64,000 nucleotides of DNA, from assembly GCF_030295425.1 (NCBI RefSeq), contig NZ_AP027081.1, positions 4,261,001 through 4,325,000 of the forward strand, read 5' to 3'. This document shows, piece by piece, positions 18,533-27,214 of the stretch (positions are counted from its first letter, which is position 1; each line of letters begins with the position of its first letter). The position numbers and the translations under genes were made by a program. This DNA comes from Mesoterricola sediminis. GTDB lineage: Bacteria; Acidobacteriota; Holophagae; Holophagales; Holophagaceae. The notes under the pieces were generated by a model. The model was not told where the DNA came from and ran no database searches. It saw nothing but the letters and a program-made list of their open reading frames with translations.

Positions 18533-19507
18533 ATGGCCAAGCTGCTCATCCAGGAGAGTAACGGAGTCCGTGAGTTCGAGCTCGTGGACCAGGAGGTCAC
18601 CGTCGGCCGGGAGCTGGACAACGCCCTCCGGCTCGCGGACCCCAGCATCTCGCGCCACCACGCGGTGCTGCGCCGCAAGGACGGGGCCTACGAGATCCAG
18701 GACCTGGGCAGCAGCAACGGGGTGCTCGTGAACGGCGTGCGCCTCGAGGTCTCCCCCCTGAAGGACGGGGACCGGCTCACCCTCGGCCAGATGCAGATCA
18801 CCTTCGAGGATCCGGCCCCGGCCAGCCCCCTGGGCACCGTGCGCATGAGCCTGGAGGACATGGCCAAGATGCAGGCCGCCCCCCTGCCCCCCCAGGACCT
18901 GCCCGCGCCGGACGCGCCCACCCCCGCCCCCGTGCTGGCGGCCGTGCCGCCGCCGCCCCGCCCCCTGCCGCCCCCGCCCGCCCCGGCGCCCCGGCCTTCC
19001 GCCGCGTCCAACCCGGCCCCCGACTTCCTCCAGCCCTACCTGCCCCCCGTCCCCGACGACGCCCAGCCCCTCCTGGCGGGCGGCGGCATCGAGCGGGGCG
19101 ATTTCGGAACCCGCTTCCTCGCTTGGCTCATCGACGCCGGCGTGGGCCTCGCGCTGGGCCTCGTCTTCTTCGTGGCGGTGGCCGTGCTGGGCGCCGTCTC
19201 CAAGGGCATCCTGGGCTGCCTGGGCTGCGCCCTCTACCCCCTCGTGGGCCTCGGCTACCTCGTCTTCCAGCTGTGGTGCACGGTGGTCTTCCGGGCCACC
19301 ATCGGCAAGAAGATGATGCGGCTCCGCGTCGTGCCCGAAGCCAACCCGGCCGGCAACATCGACTGGGGCCAGGCGATCCTCCGCTACGTGGGCCACCTGG
19401 TCAGCGGCTGGCTGGCCTGCCTCCCCTACCTGCTCATCCTCGGGTCCGAGCGGAAGGGCTTCCAGGACATGTTCTCCTCCTCGATCGTCATCAAGGTCGA
19501 CCGCTGA
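18533..19507 (+). CDS. FHA-domain membrane protein with RDD domain
   Basis: The 324-residue protein has three parts. Residues 1-92 form an FHA domain, which binds phosphothreonine; VGRELDN, SISRHHAVL and DLGSSNGVLVNG are the core FHA motifs. Residues 93-187 are a proline/alanine linker. Residues 190-320 form an RDD-type membrane domain starting FGTRFLAWLIDAGVG with three to four hydrophobic segments. It probably recruits phosphorylated partners to the membrane, but no kinase gene is adjacent. GAGGGG precedes the ATG. Confidence 0.88.
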   Translation: MAKLLIQESNGVREFELVDQEVTVGRELDNALRLADPSISRHHAVLRRKDGAYEIQDLGSSNGVLVNGVRLEVSPLKDGDRLTLGQMQITFEDPAPASPLGTVRMSLEDMAKMQAAPLPPQDLPAPDAPTPAPVLAAVPPPPRPLPPPPAPAPRPSAASNPAPDFLQPYLPPVPDDAQPLLAGGGIERGDFGTRFLAWLIDAGVGLALGLVFFVAVAVLGAVSKGILGCLGCALYPLVGLGYLVFQLWCTVVFRATIGKKMMRLRVVPEANPAGNIDWGQAILRYVGHLVSGWLACLPYLLILGSERKGFQDMFSSSIVIKVDR

Positions 19508-19603
19508 AGAAAAGTTTCTGAAACGTCCCCCCCGGGCCGGGGAACCGGCTTAACCTGAGTGCATACGGACCTTCCCTGAAAACACCGTAAGGCAGGAGTT
19601 CCC

Positions 19604-20857
19604 ATGCCCAAACTCAGCAATGTCCTGGCGGTCATTCTCGGCGGGGGGCGCGGCGCGCGCCTCTACCCGCTCACCAAGCTGCGCTCCAAGCCCGCCGTGC
19701 CCATCGCCGGCAAGTACCGGCTGATCGACATCCCCCTCAGCAACTGCATCAATTCGGGCATCTTCCGGATGCACGTCCTGACCCAGTTCAACTCCGTCTC
19801 CCTGCACCGGCACATCTCCGAGAGCTACAAGTTCGACGTCTTCCACACCGGCTGGGTGCAGGTGCTGGCCGCGGAGCAGACCCCCACCAGCGAGGGCTGG
19901 TACCAGGGCACCGCCGACGCCGTGCGCAAGCAGCTCTTCCAGATCCAGGTGGTGGGCACCGAGCACGTGCTGATCCTGGCCGGGGACCACCTCTACCGCA
20001 TGGACTACGCCCCCATGGTCGCGAGCCACGTGGCCAGCGGGTCCGACATCACCGTGGCCGTCCAGCCCGTGCACCGGGACGAGGCGGACCGCTTCGGCCT
20101 CCTCAAGCGCGAGCCCGGCGGCAGGATCACCTCCTTCGTGGAGAAACCCAAGACCCCCGAGGCCCAGGCGAAGATGGTGAGCCGGGAGGACCCCGAGCGC
20201 CCCTACCTGGGCTCCATGGGCATCTACCTCATCCGCACCGACGTCCTCGTGGACCTCCTCACCTCCCACCCCGACTTCGACGACTTCGGCCACCACGTCA
20301 TCCCCTACAGCATCGACCGGCTCAAGGTCTCCGGCTTCGACTTCGACGGCTACTGGCAGGACATCGGGACGATCCGCTCCTTCTACGACGTGAACCTGGA
20401 GCTCACCCGCCCCGACGCGCCCTTCAACCTCTACGACACCCAGCACCCCATCTACACCCACTCCCGCTTCCTGCCGGGCTCCATCTGCAACGACTCCAAG
20501 CTCTCCGACGTGCTCCTCACCGAGGGCTGCGTGGTCCAGCAGGCCGAGATCAGCCACTCCATCGTGGGCCTCCGCAGCCAGATCGGCCGGAACGCCTTCA
20601 TCAAGGACAGCATCGTCATGGGCGCCGACTACTACCAGCGCCAGCGGGACCAGGCGCCCCTGGGCATCGGGAGCGACTGCCACATCGAGGGCGCCATCCT
20701 CGACAAGAACGCCAGCGTCGGCGCCGGCTCCATCATCAAGCCCTTCCCCCGGGGCACCGAGATGGACCACGGCGACTGGGTCGTCCAGGACGGCATCGTC
20801 GTCGTGCCCAAGAACGCCGTCCTGCCCGCCGGAACCCGCATCGGCCCCGGCTTCTGA
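19604..20857 (+). CDS. glgC: Glucose-1-phosphate adenylyltransferase
   Basis: Makes ADP-glucose from ATP and glucose-1-phosphate, the first committed step of bacterial glycogen synthesis. The 417 residues include [20 protein letters not shown] (nucleotide-binding start), [21 protein letters not shown] and a left-handed beta-helix C-terminal half. Length is as usual. AGGAG lies 6 bases before the ATG. No other glycogen gene is in the window. Confidence 0.95.
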   Translation: MPKLSNVLAVILGGGRGARLYPLTKLRSKPAVPIAGKYRLIDIPLSNCINSGIFRMHVLTQFNSVSLHRHISESYKFDVFHTGWVQVLAAEQTPTSEGWYQGTADAVRKQLFQIQVVGTEHVLILAGDHLYRMDYAPMVASHVASGSDITVAVQPVHRDEADRFGLLKREPGGRITSFVEKPKTPEAQAKMVSREDPERPYLGSMGIYLIRTDVLVDLLTSHPDFDDFGHHVIPYSIDRLKVSGFDFDGYWQDIGTIRSFYDVNLELTRPDAPFNLYDTQHPIYTHSRFLPGSICNDSKLSDVLLTEGCVVQQAEISHSIVGLRSQIGRNAFIKDSIVMGADYYQRQRDQAPLGIGSDCHIEGAILDKNASVGAGSIIKPFPRGTEMDHGDWVVQDGIVVVPKNAVLPAGTRIGPGF

Positions 20858-20860
20858 ACC

Positions 20861-21718
20861 TCAAGGCGCCTGCGGGTTCGGACGGCCGTCCCCCGCCAGG
20901 TGCCGCTCCATCCAGGCCGCCCCGAAGGCCACCAGATCCCGCGCGTCCAGCAGGCAGGCTGGCGCTGCGCCCGCCCGGCCCTCCCGGCCCTGCCCGGCCT
21001 CCAGGAAGGCCCGGGCGATGAGGCCGAAATAGTCGGGCGGGGCCCCCGCCACGAGCCGCTGGGTGGTGTCGTAGTCCTCGAACGTCTCCCAGGTCCGCAC
21101 GCCCGCCCTCAGCACCGGCATGCGGTACCGGACCACCCGCTTCCCCTCCAGGCGGGCCGTGGCCTCGGCGAGGTGGAGGACGGTGATCCGGGACAGGGGC
21201 GCGCCCAGGACGAGGGAGGCCCCGCCGGCGTCCACGAGGCGCGCCAGGGGGGACCCGGGGCCGTAGGCGTAATCGTGGGGGTGATCCCGGGTGAGGTCCA
21301 CCGCCAGGCGCCCCACCGCGGCCACCGAGGCCTCCGGATGATCGCTACGGCAGGCGCCCGGCCAGGTGCGCAGGTATTCGGCCAGGATGCTGTTGTGGCG
21401 GTCGGCCCGGGAGCGCCCCGCCTCGAAGGGCGGCTTCTCCCGCAGGTAGGCCTGCCGCCGGGCCTCGTCCCAGGTGTCCAGGGCGAAGGTGTCGTCCTCC
21501 CATCCCGTGAACATCAGGAGCGTCCCCGCGGGCCCCAGGACATCCAGCACCGCCTGGATCACCGTGTCGGGCCCGCCCACCACCCAGCCCAGCGCCCCCA
21601 CCGACGCGTGGAGCATGACGGCCCGGCCCGGCTGCAAGCCGAGGGCCCGGATGTCCCCCGCGAGGCCGGAGCGGGTGACGCAGGGCGAGGGGGGCGCGGG
21701 ACGGAGGGATTCGGACAT
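20861..21718 (-). CDS. AAC(3)-family aminoglycoside/amine N-acetyltransferase
   Basis: The 285-residue protein belongs to the AAC(3) fold, which transfers acetyl from acetyl-CoA to an amino group, classically position 3 of 2-deoxystreptamine antibiotics. Family stretches are GLQPGRAVMLHASVGALGWV, GPAGTLLMFTGWEDDT, RSDHPEASVAAVGRLA and LVLGAPLSRITVLHLAE. It is chromosomal and stands alone, convergent with glgC with almost no gap. Whether it inactivates an antibiotic cannot be read from sequence; many environmental members have unknown substrates. Confidence 0.85.
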   Translation of the reverse strand: MSESLRPAPPSPCVTRSGLAGDIRALGLQPGRAVMLHASVGALGWVVGGPDTVIQAVLDVLGPAGTLLMFTGWEDDTFALDTWDEARRQAYLREKPPFEAGRSRADRHNSILAEYLRTWPGACRSDHPEASVAAVGRLAVDLTRDHPHDYAYGPGSPLARLVDAGGASLVLGAPLSRITVLHLAEATARLEGKRVVRYRMPVLRAGVRTWETFEDYDTTQRLVAGAPPDYFGLIARAFLEAGQGREGRAGAAPACLLDARDLVAFGAAWMERHLAGDGRPNPQAP

Positions 21719-21831
21719 CGGGGCTCCAGGGCGGGTGCAGGAGGGGTGCCGCCACGGGGCGAAGGGTTCGGGGTCCGGGGGGTGGAACCCTGGGCGGCTT
21801 CCGACGATCCGTCATCCGCCAGGGGCCGGGG

Positions 21832-23132
21832 TCAGAGCGTGATGGGGGCGATCCTGAAATTCTGGAGCTGGTGCCGGATGACGGCGGGGCTGACCTGGAA
21901 CTCTCCGGCCAGGGCCTCGACCTGGGTCTCATGCACCGGAAGGCCACGCGTCCTCTCGGTCAACGCCTGCGCCGGCGCCAAGAATTCCGCCGCAAACGCG
22001 CGCCCCGCCCGCTGGGTCCAGGTGGCCGCCTCCGTCACGAGGCCCGGCGGTCCTCCAGGTAGCTGGGTCGCCAGGCCATAGGCGGCCCGGGCTGTGACAA
22101 ACCGTCGGGCAGGCGCCGGCAAAGCTTGCGGCAATGCGAGCACGAGGCGGTTCCCGCCCTGCCCCAGGAAGCCCTGGACGTTCACCTGCTCCGCCTCGAT
22201 CACCTCGGTTTCCAAGCCTCCGACCCAATGCCTGAAGAACCCTTCAAGATCCAGCAGGGGGTCCTGGGACCTGACCCATTCGGCCCGAAGTCTTCGGGCG
22301 CATTCATAACCAGCTTCGAAGGCGCGCCTGGCTGGGTGGGTTCCGCCTGCCCCCTTCCCATCCAGATGATCGTAGGTGCGCATCCGCGCCTGGAGGCAAG
22401 CGTCTCCGGCCCGCTTCCCGCCACGAGCGCGTCTCTGAGGGGATCGGCAAAATCCCGGATGACGCCTTCCACCACCCCCGCCAGCGATTCCGGTATCGCG
22501 TCCGGGTCATAGGGATCAACGCCCAGGGCCCCCATGACCCGGCAGAACGCCGCCTCGGCTCCCTTCGCCTCCCGGATCGCATGCCAGGCCGCGAACAACT
22601 GCCGGAGGTCCGGGGTGTCCACGAGCCTTCCACCTTCGAGGGCATCCCGCAACCGCCCGAGCGCCGCCTCGATGAACCCACGGAGGGCGGCCGTGAAGGG
22701 TTCCCGTCCGATCCGGGCCTCGCCGCTTCCGATGAAGCGGATGCGCTGGCCCTCCTGGGCCGGTTCCGGGTGCCATTGAAGCCTGATCACATCCTCATCC
22801 GCGAAGATGGAACAATCCGGAAGCGCGAAACCCTCCCGGGCCGCGACCAGGTTGTGCCTTCGCACCCAGGCTGCGTCGGAGGGGAAAAAGGACCGCGCAA
22901 AGGGGACAGCGGACGGAGCCCCTTCGTGAAGGAGGGACCACCAATTTTCTAACAACCATTCAAGGAGCGGCAGATAGGATCCATAGACGCCCTCCGCGCG
23001 CAGCCCGGATTGAAGCATCCCTTCCGTCAGGCAGGTGGTGTCATTCACCTGGATGGACAGCCAGGCCCAGGTCTCGCGCAAGCGTCCATCCCGGACGCCC
23101 GGGGCCTCCTCTGGGCGAAGGATGATCCTCAT
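21832..23132 (-). pseudogene. ImmA/IrrE-like protein split by a frameshift
   Basis: One gene appears broken into two frames. The first part, from the ATG at 23132 (MRIILRPEEAPGVRDGRLRE), continues with LRETWAWLSIQVND and HNLVAAREGFALPD and runs in frame to about 22380. The second part, readable from 22383 (MRTYDHLDGKGAG) to 21832, contains RAFAAEFLAPAQAL, the hallmark of ImmA/IrrE metallopeptidase C-termini. The expected HExxH helix seems replaced by RRFVTARAAYGLA, so zinc binding is doubtful even if the frame were restored. The ATG overlaps the stop codon of the small gene upstream. It could also be two overlapping genes, but neither half alone looks complete. Confidence 0.6.
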
Positions 23133-23290
23133 GAGCTTCGCAGATGACCGGGGCCCGCATCGCTGGGGTGGTCCTTGTGCTCGGGACTTCCGATGTAGCG
23201 GACCCTTTCGGCGAGGGTCCCGGGGTCGCTTTCTCCATCGGGCCAACTGCCGATGCGCTTGCGTTTCTTCCTTTGAAAGTCCGGCCTCAT
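23129..23290 (-). CDS. Small hypothetical protein (53 aa) paired with the ImmA-like gene
   Basis: It starts at the ATG at 23290 with GGGAG four bases upstream. The protein is very basic at its start (MRPDFQRKKRKRIGSW) and contains VRYIGSPEHKDHPSDAGP. Its stop codon overlaps the start of the ImmA-like gene (ATGA), so the two were translated together. The abrupt end after the YIGSPEHK motif suggests it may be a shortened member of a longer family; this is from memory of similar proteins and needs a search. Function unknown. Confidence 0.5.
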   Translation of the reverse strand: MRPDFQRKKRKRIGSWPDGESDPGTLAERVRYIGSPEHKDHPSDAGPGHLRSS

Positions 23291-23453
23291 GATGCTCCCA
23301 AGGTAAATCAATTCCGCCCTGCACCCAAGGGCTCCCTCCCCTGGGACGACCCGGGCCCCCGGCGCAGGAGCATCCCTCCAGGCACCCGACCCGCCCCTTG
23401 CCCAACCCGGCGGCGCCTCCGGGCGGGGGGCGAGCCCAGGCTCCCGCCCCCCA

Positions 23454-23480
23454 CGAAAAAGGCCCGCACGCGGCGGGCCT
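23454..23480 (-). terminator. Intrinsic terminator of ssb
   Basis: On the minus strand GGCCCGC-N5-GCGGGCC (23479-23461) is followed by five T residues. It lies 26 bases after the ssb stop codon. Confidence 0.8.
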
Positions 23481-23505
23481 TCTCGTTCCTGGGCTCCGGA
23501 CGGGC

Positions 23506-23955
23506 TCAGAAGGGGATGTCCTCGTCGTAGCCGCCCGAGGAGGCGGGTACCGGCGAGGGGGCGCCGTAGGGTTCCTCGTCCATGCCGCGGTCGGCGGCGG
23601 AGGGGCGGCTGCCGCCGTCCTCCATGCGGCCCAGCATCACGAAGTTGTCGCAGCGGATGTCGCAGGCGGTGCGCTTGGCGCCGGACTGGTCCGTGTACTC
23701 GCGGTACTGGATGCGGCCCTCGATGAGGACCTGCTTGCCCTTGCGGAGGTACTTCTCGGCGATCTCGGCCTGCTTGCCCCAGACGACCACGTTGTGCCAC
23801 TCGGTCTTGGTCTGCTTCTCGCCCTGGGGGTTCTTCCAGGTTTCGGTGGTGGCCACGGAAAAGCGGGCCAGGGCCTGGCCGGAGGGGGTCATCTTCAGTT
23901 CGGGGTCGCGCCCGAGGTTGCCGATCAGCATCACTTTGTTCAACGATCCGGACAT
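23506..23955 (-). CDS. ssb: Single-stranded DNA-binding protein
   Basis: Binds and protects single-stranded DNA in replication, repair and recombination. The 149 residues start MSGSLNKVMLIGNLGRDPEL, followed by an OB fold with FSVATTETWKN and TEWHNVVVWGKQAEIAEKYL. A flexible tail ends in YDEDIPF, the conserved acidic tip that docks partner proteins. AAAGGAGG six bases before the ATG at 23955 fixes the start. Confidence 0.97.
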   Translation of the reverse strand: MSGSLNKVMLIGNLGRDPELKMTPSGQALARFSVATTETWKNPQGEKQTKTEWHNVVVWGKQAEIAEKYLRKGKQVLIEGRIQYREYTDQSGAKRTACDIRCDNFVMLGRMEDGGSRPSAADRGMDEEPYGAPSPVPASSGGYDEDIPF

Positions 23956-24035
23956 GCCTTCCTCCTTTTGACCGGCGGAGCTCTCCGCCTCACCGAGCGC
24001 CTCAGTCCATCTGAGCTGGTGGTAGGGTGTCAATC

Positions 24036-24779
24036 ATGATAGCGGGAGTGGACGTGTCAAGGCTTGTCGTGACGTGCCGGAATAAATCCTCTGTGGAGGC
24101 CCATTACCTCCCGGCCATTCGACTGGGTGGCTGGCAGGGCCCCATCGAGCTGGTCGCTCCCGGGGACCCCGTGGACCTGGCCGGGGCCGCCGGCCTCCTC
24201 CTCACGGGGGGCGACGACATCCACCCCTGCCGCTGGGACCCCGCCGAGCCCCTCCACCCCACCGCCGAACCCGACGCGGCCCGGGACGCCCTGGAGCTCC
24301 CCCTGGCCCGGGCCGCCTGGGAGCGCCGCCTGCCCATCCTCGGCATCTGCCGGGGGGAGCAGCTCCTGAATGTGGCGCTGGGCGGCACCCTGATCCAGGA
24401 CATCCCCTCCCACTACGGCTGCCATCCGGGCCTCCACCGCCTGGGCTCCTCCCAGGAGGGCCCCCGGCTGGCCCACGGCGTCGAGGTGGACCCCGGCTCC
24501 CGCCTCCGGGCCCTGGTCGGCCCCGGGGAGGTGTTCGTGAACAGCCGCCACCACCAGGCCGCCGGCCGCCTGGCTCCGGTCCTTCGTTTGTCTGCTTGGC
24601 ATGCCGCCACCGAACGGGACGGCCAACCGCTGGTGGAGGGGATCGAGGCCCCGGACCCGGACCGATGGGTGGTGGGCGTCCAGTGGCACCCCGAGAACCT
24701 CGTCACCCTGGACCACCCGGCCGGCGTCTCCGCCCTGGGCCTCTTCCGGGGCTTCGCGCAGGCCCTGGGGGGCCGGTGA
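24036..24779 (+). CDS. Class-I glutamine amidotransferase-like hydrolase (peptidase C26)
   Basis: Related to gamma-glutamyl-GABA hydrolase (PuuD) and other stand-alone GATase1 enzymes. TGGDDIHP, the nucleophile elbow GICRGEQLLNVALGGTLIQD and the catalytic histidine/glutamate pair VQWHPE are all present. The start is uncertain: ATG 24036 is chosen, but a GTG at 24054 has a better GGGAG five bases upstream. The last 4 bases overlap the hrpB start (GTGA), so the two are co-translated. The substrate is not known. Confidence 0.85.
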   Translation: MIAGVDVSRLVVTCRNKSSVEAHYLPAIRLGGWQGPIELVAPGDPVDLAGAAGLLLTGGDDIHPCRWDPAEPLHPTAEPDAARDALELPLARAAWERRLPILGICRGEQLLNVALGGTLIQDIPSHYGCHPGLHRLGSSQEGPRLAHGVEVDPGSRLRALVGPGEVFVNSRHHQAAGRLAPVLRLSAWHAATERDGQPLVEGIEAPDPDRWVVGVQWHPENLVTLDHPAGVSALGLFRGFAQALGGR

Positions 24780-27190
24780 GCCTGGCCCCCCTCCCCATCG
24801 ACGCCCACCTGCCGGCCATCCTGGAGGCCCTGCGCACCCGGGGGCGCCTCGTGCTGGGCGCCGAACCCGGCGCCGGAAAGACCACCCGCGTGCCCCGGGC
24901 CCTGCTGGACGCCGGCCTCCTGGACGCGGGGGAATGCTGGGTCCTGGAGCCTCGACGGCTGGCTGCGCGCCTTGCCGCGGGCCGGGTCGCCGACGAGCTG
25001 GGGGAGCCCCTGGGCGGGACCGTCGGGTACGCCGTGCGCTTCGAGCAGAAGGCCTCCCGGCGCACCCGCATCCGCTTCGTCACCGAGGGGCTCCTCCTGC
25101 GCCGCCTCCAGGACGACCCCCAGCTGCGGGGCATCTCCGCCGTCCTCCTGGACGAATTCCACGAGCGCCACCTCCAGACGGACCTGGCCATCGCCCTCCT
25201 GCGGCGGCTCCAGGCGGGCCCCAGGCCGGACCTGCGGCTGGCCGTCATGAGCGCCACCCTGGACGCGGAACCGGTGGCGGCCTATCTGGACGCGCCCATC
25301 CTCACCTGCCCCGGGCGCCCCTACCCCATCGAGATCCGCCACGCCCCCCGGCCCACCCAGGCCCCCCTGGAGGACCAGGTGGCCGCGGCCGTGGACCGCC
25401 TCCACCAGGAGGGGCTGGACGGGCACATCCTCGTCTTCCTGCCGGGCGCCGCGGAAATCCGGCGGGCCCTCCGGGCCTGCGAGCCCATCGCCCAGCGGCA
25501 CGGCCTGCGCCTCCTGCCCCTGCACGGCAGCCTCTCCCCGGAGGCCCAGCAGGCGGCCGTCGCGCCCTCCAGCCAGCCCAAGGTCATCCTCAGCACCAAC
25601 GTGGCGGAGAGCTCCGTGACCCTGGAGGGGGTCGCCGCCGTCGTGGATTCGGGCCTGGGGCGGGAGGCCTTCCATTCCCCCTGGTCCGGCCTGCCGGGCT
25701 TGCGGACCGTGCGCATCAGCCAGGCGCGGTGCGTCCAGCGGGCGGGCCGAGCCGGCCGCACGGGCCCCGGCCGCTGCGAGCGCCTCTTCACCCAGCCGGA
25801 GTTCCATGCCCGGCCCGCCTTCGACGCCCCCGAACTCCAGCGCACCGACCTCGCCGAGCCCCTGCTGGCCCTGGCCGACCTGGGCCTCGACGGCCGCGCC
25901 CTGGCCTGGTTCGAGGCCCCGCCCCCGGAGGCCCTGGCGGGCGGCGAAACGCTCCTGGAACGCCTGGGCGCCCTGGACGCGGCCGGCGCCATCACCCCCC
26001 TGGGCCGCCGCATGGCCCGCCTACCCCTGCACCCCCGCCTGGCCCGGCTCGTCATCGCCGGCCAGGACGCCGGCATCCCCCACCTGGCCCGCCTCGCGGC
26101 GGTGCTCCTGGAGACGGGGGACCTGGGCGCCCGGCAGGACCTGGGCCCCCGCCCCGGGTCCCCGGGCCACGCCCTGGACTCGGACCTCCTCGCCCGCCTG
26201 GATCAGTTCACGGACCGGCACGGCGCCGATCCCGCGGCCCTGCGCCAGGCCCGCCTCGCCTTCCAGGCCCTGGGCGGCGGCCCCCTGGAAGCGGACGAGG
26301 ACGCGCTCCTGAAGGCCCTGCTGGCGGCCTACCCCGATCGGGTGGCGAAGGTGGGCGGCCAGGGAACCTGCTCCCTGGCCGGAGGCGGGGGCGCCCGCCT
26401 GGGTCCGGCCTGCCGCGTCCGCCGGGCCGAATGGATCCTGGCCCTGGAGGCCGAGGGCCAGGGCGCCCAGGCCGTGGTCCAGGCCGCCAGCCGGATCGAG
26501 CCCGACTGGCTCCTGGACGCCTTCCCGGACGCCATCCGCGAGACGGAGGTCCTCGCCTTCAACGCCTCCGCCGGCCGGGTGGACCTCCAGAGCTGCCTCT
26601 GGTTCCAGGACCTGCCCCTCCTGGAGAGCCGCAGGCCGGCCCCGCCCGGCCACCCCGGCGCCTCCGAGTTGCTGGCCCAGGCCGCCCCGGTCCCGGATAC
26701 CCTCGACCCCCTCCTGGCCCGCATCGCCTTCCTGCGGGGCGTCCGCCCCGACCTGGGGATCCCGGAGGATGACGCCCTGCGGCGCGCCCTCATGGTCCAG
26801 GCCTGCTCGGGCCTCGCCTCCCTCCGGGAGCTCGGCGGGACCGATTGGACCCAGGTCGCCCGGCAGGCCCTGGGCGGGGAGGCCGCCCGGCTCCTGGAGA
26901 CCTGGGCCCCCGAGACCGTCCAACTGGGCAAACGCAAGGTCCGCGTCCACTACGACGGCGCCCAGCCCTGGCTCGAATCCCGCCTCCAGGACTTCGCGGG
27001 CCTGAAGGCCGGCCCCCGCGTCGCCGGCGGCGCCGTCCCCGTCGTCCTCCACCTCCTGGCCCCCAATCACCGGGCCGTCCAGGTCACCACGGACCTGGCG
27101 GGCTTCTGGCAGCGGGCCTACAAGGAGCTGAGACCGGCCCTCTCCCGCCGGTACCCGAAGCATGCCTGGCCGGAGGTCCCGGACCGGTGA
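24776..27190 (+). CDS. hrpB: ATP-dependent helicase HrpB
   Basis: DEAH-type superfamily 2 helicase. The 804-residue protein starts at GTG 24776, overlapping the previous stop codon. Motifs are Walker A GAEPGAGKTT, ATP-hydrolysis motif LLDEFHERH (DEFH rather than DEAH), MSATLD (motif III), and QRAGRAGRTGPGRC (motif VI). The C-terminal part matches the HrpB-specific region (WILALEAEGQGAQ and the final GFWQRAYKELRPALSRRYPK). E. coli HrpB has 824 residues. The cellular role of HrpB is not settled. Confidence 0.95.
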   Translation: MSLAPLPIDAHLPAILEALRTRGRLVLGAEPGAGKTTRVPRALLDAGLLDAGECWVLEPRRLAARLAAGRVADELGEPLGGTVGYAVRFEQKASRRTRIRFVTEGLLLRRLQDDPQLRGISAVLLDEFHERHLQTDLAIALLRRLQAGPRPDLRLAVMSATLDAEPVAAYLDAPILTCPGRPYPIEIRHAPRPTQAPLEDQVAAAVDRLHQEGLDGHILVFLPGAAEIRRALRACEPIAQRHGLRLLPLHGSLSPEAQQAAVAPSSQPKVILSTNVAESSVTLEGVAAVVDSGLGREAFHSPWSGLPGLRTVRISQARCVQRAGRAGRTGPGRCERLFTQPEFHARPAFDAPELQRTDLAEPLLALADLGLDGRALAWFEAPPPEALAGGETLLERLGALDAAGAITPLGRRMARLPLHPRLARLVIAGQDAGIPHLARLAAVLLETGDLGARQDLGPRPGSPGHALDSDLLARLDQFTDRHGADPAALRQARLAFQALGGGPLEADEDALLKALLAAYPDRVAKVGGQGTCSLAGGGGARLGPACRVRRAEWILALEAEGQGAQAVVQAASRIEPDWLLDAFPDAIRETEVLAFNASAGRVDLQSCLWFQDLPLLESRRPAPPGHPGASELLAQAAPVPDTLDPLLARIAFLRGVRPDLGIPEDDALRRALMVQACSGLASLRELGGTDWTQVARQALGGEAARLLETWAPETVQLGKRKVRVHYDGAQPWLESRLQDFAGLKAGPRVAGGAVPVVLHLLAPNHRAVQVTTDLAGFWQRAYKELRPALSRRYPKHAWPEVPDR

Positions 27191-27214
27191 GGGATCAGGC
27201 CGGCTCCGGCCCGG

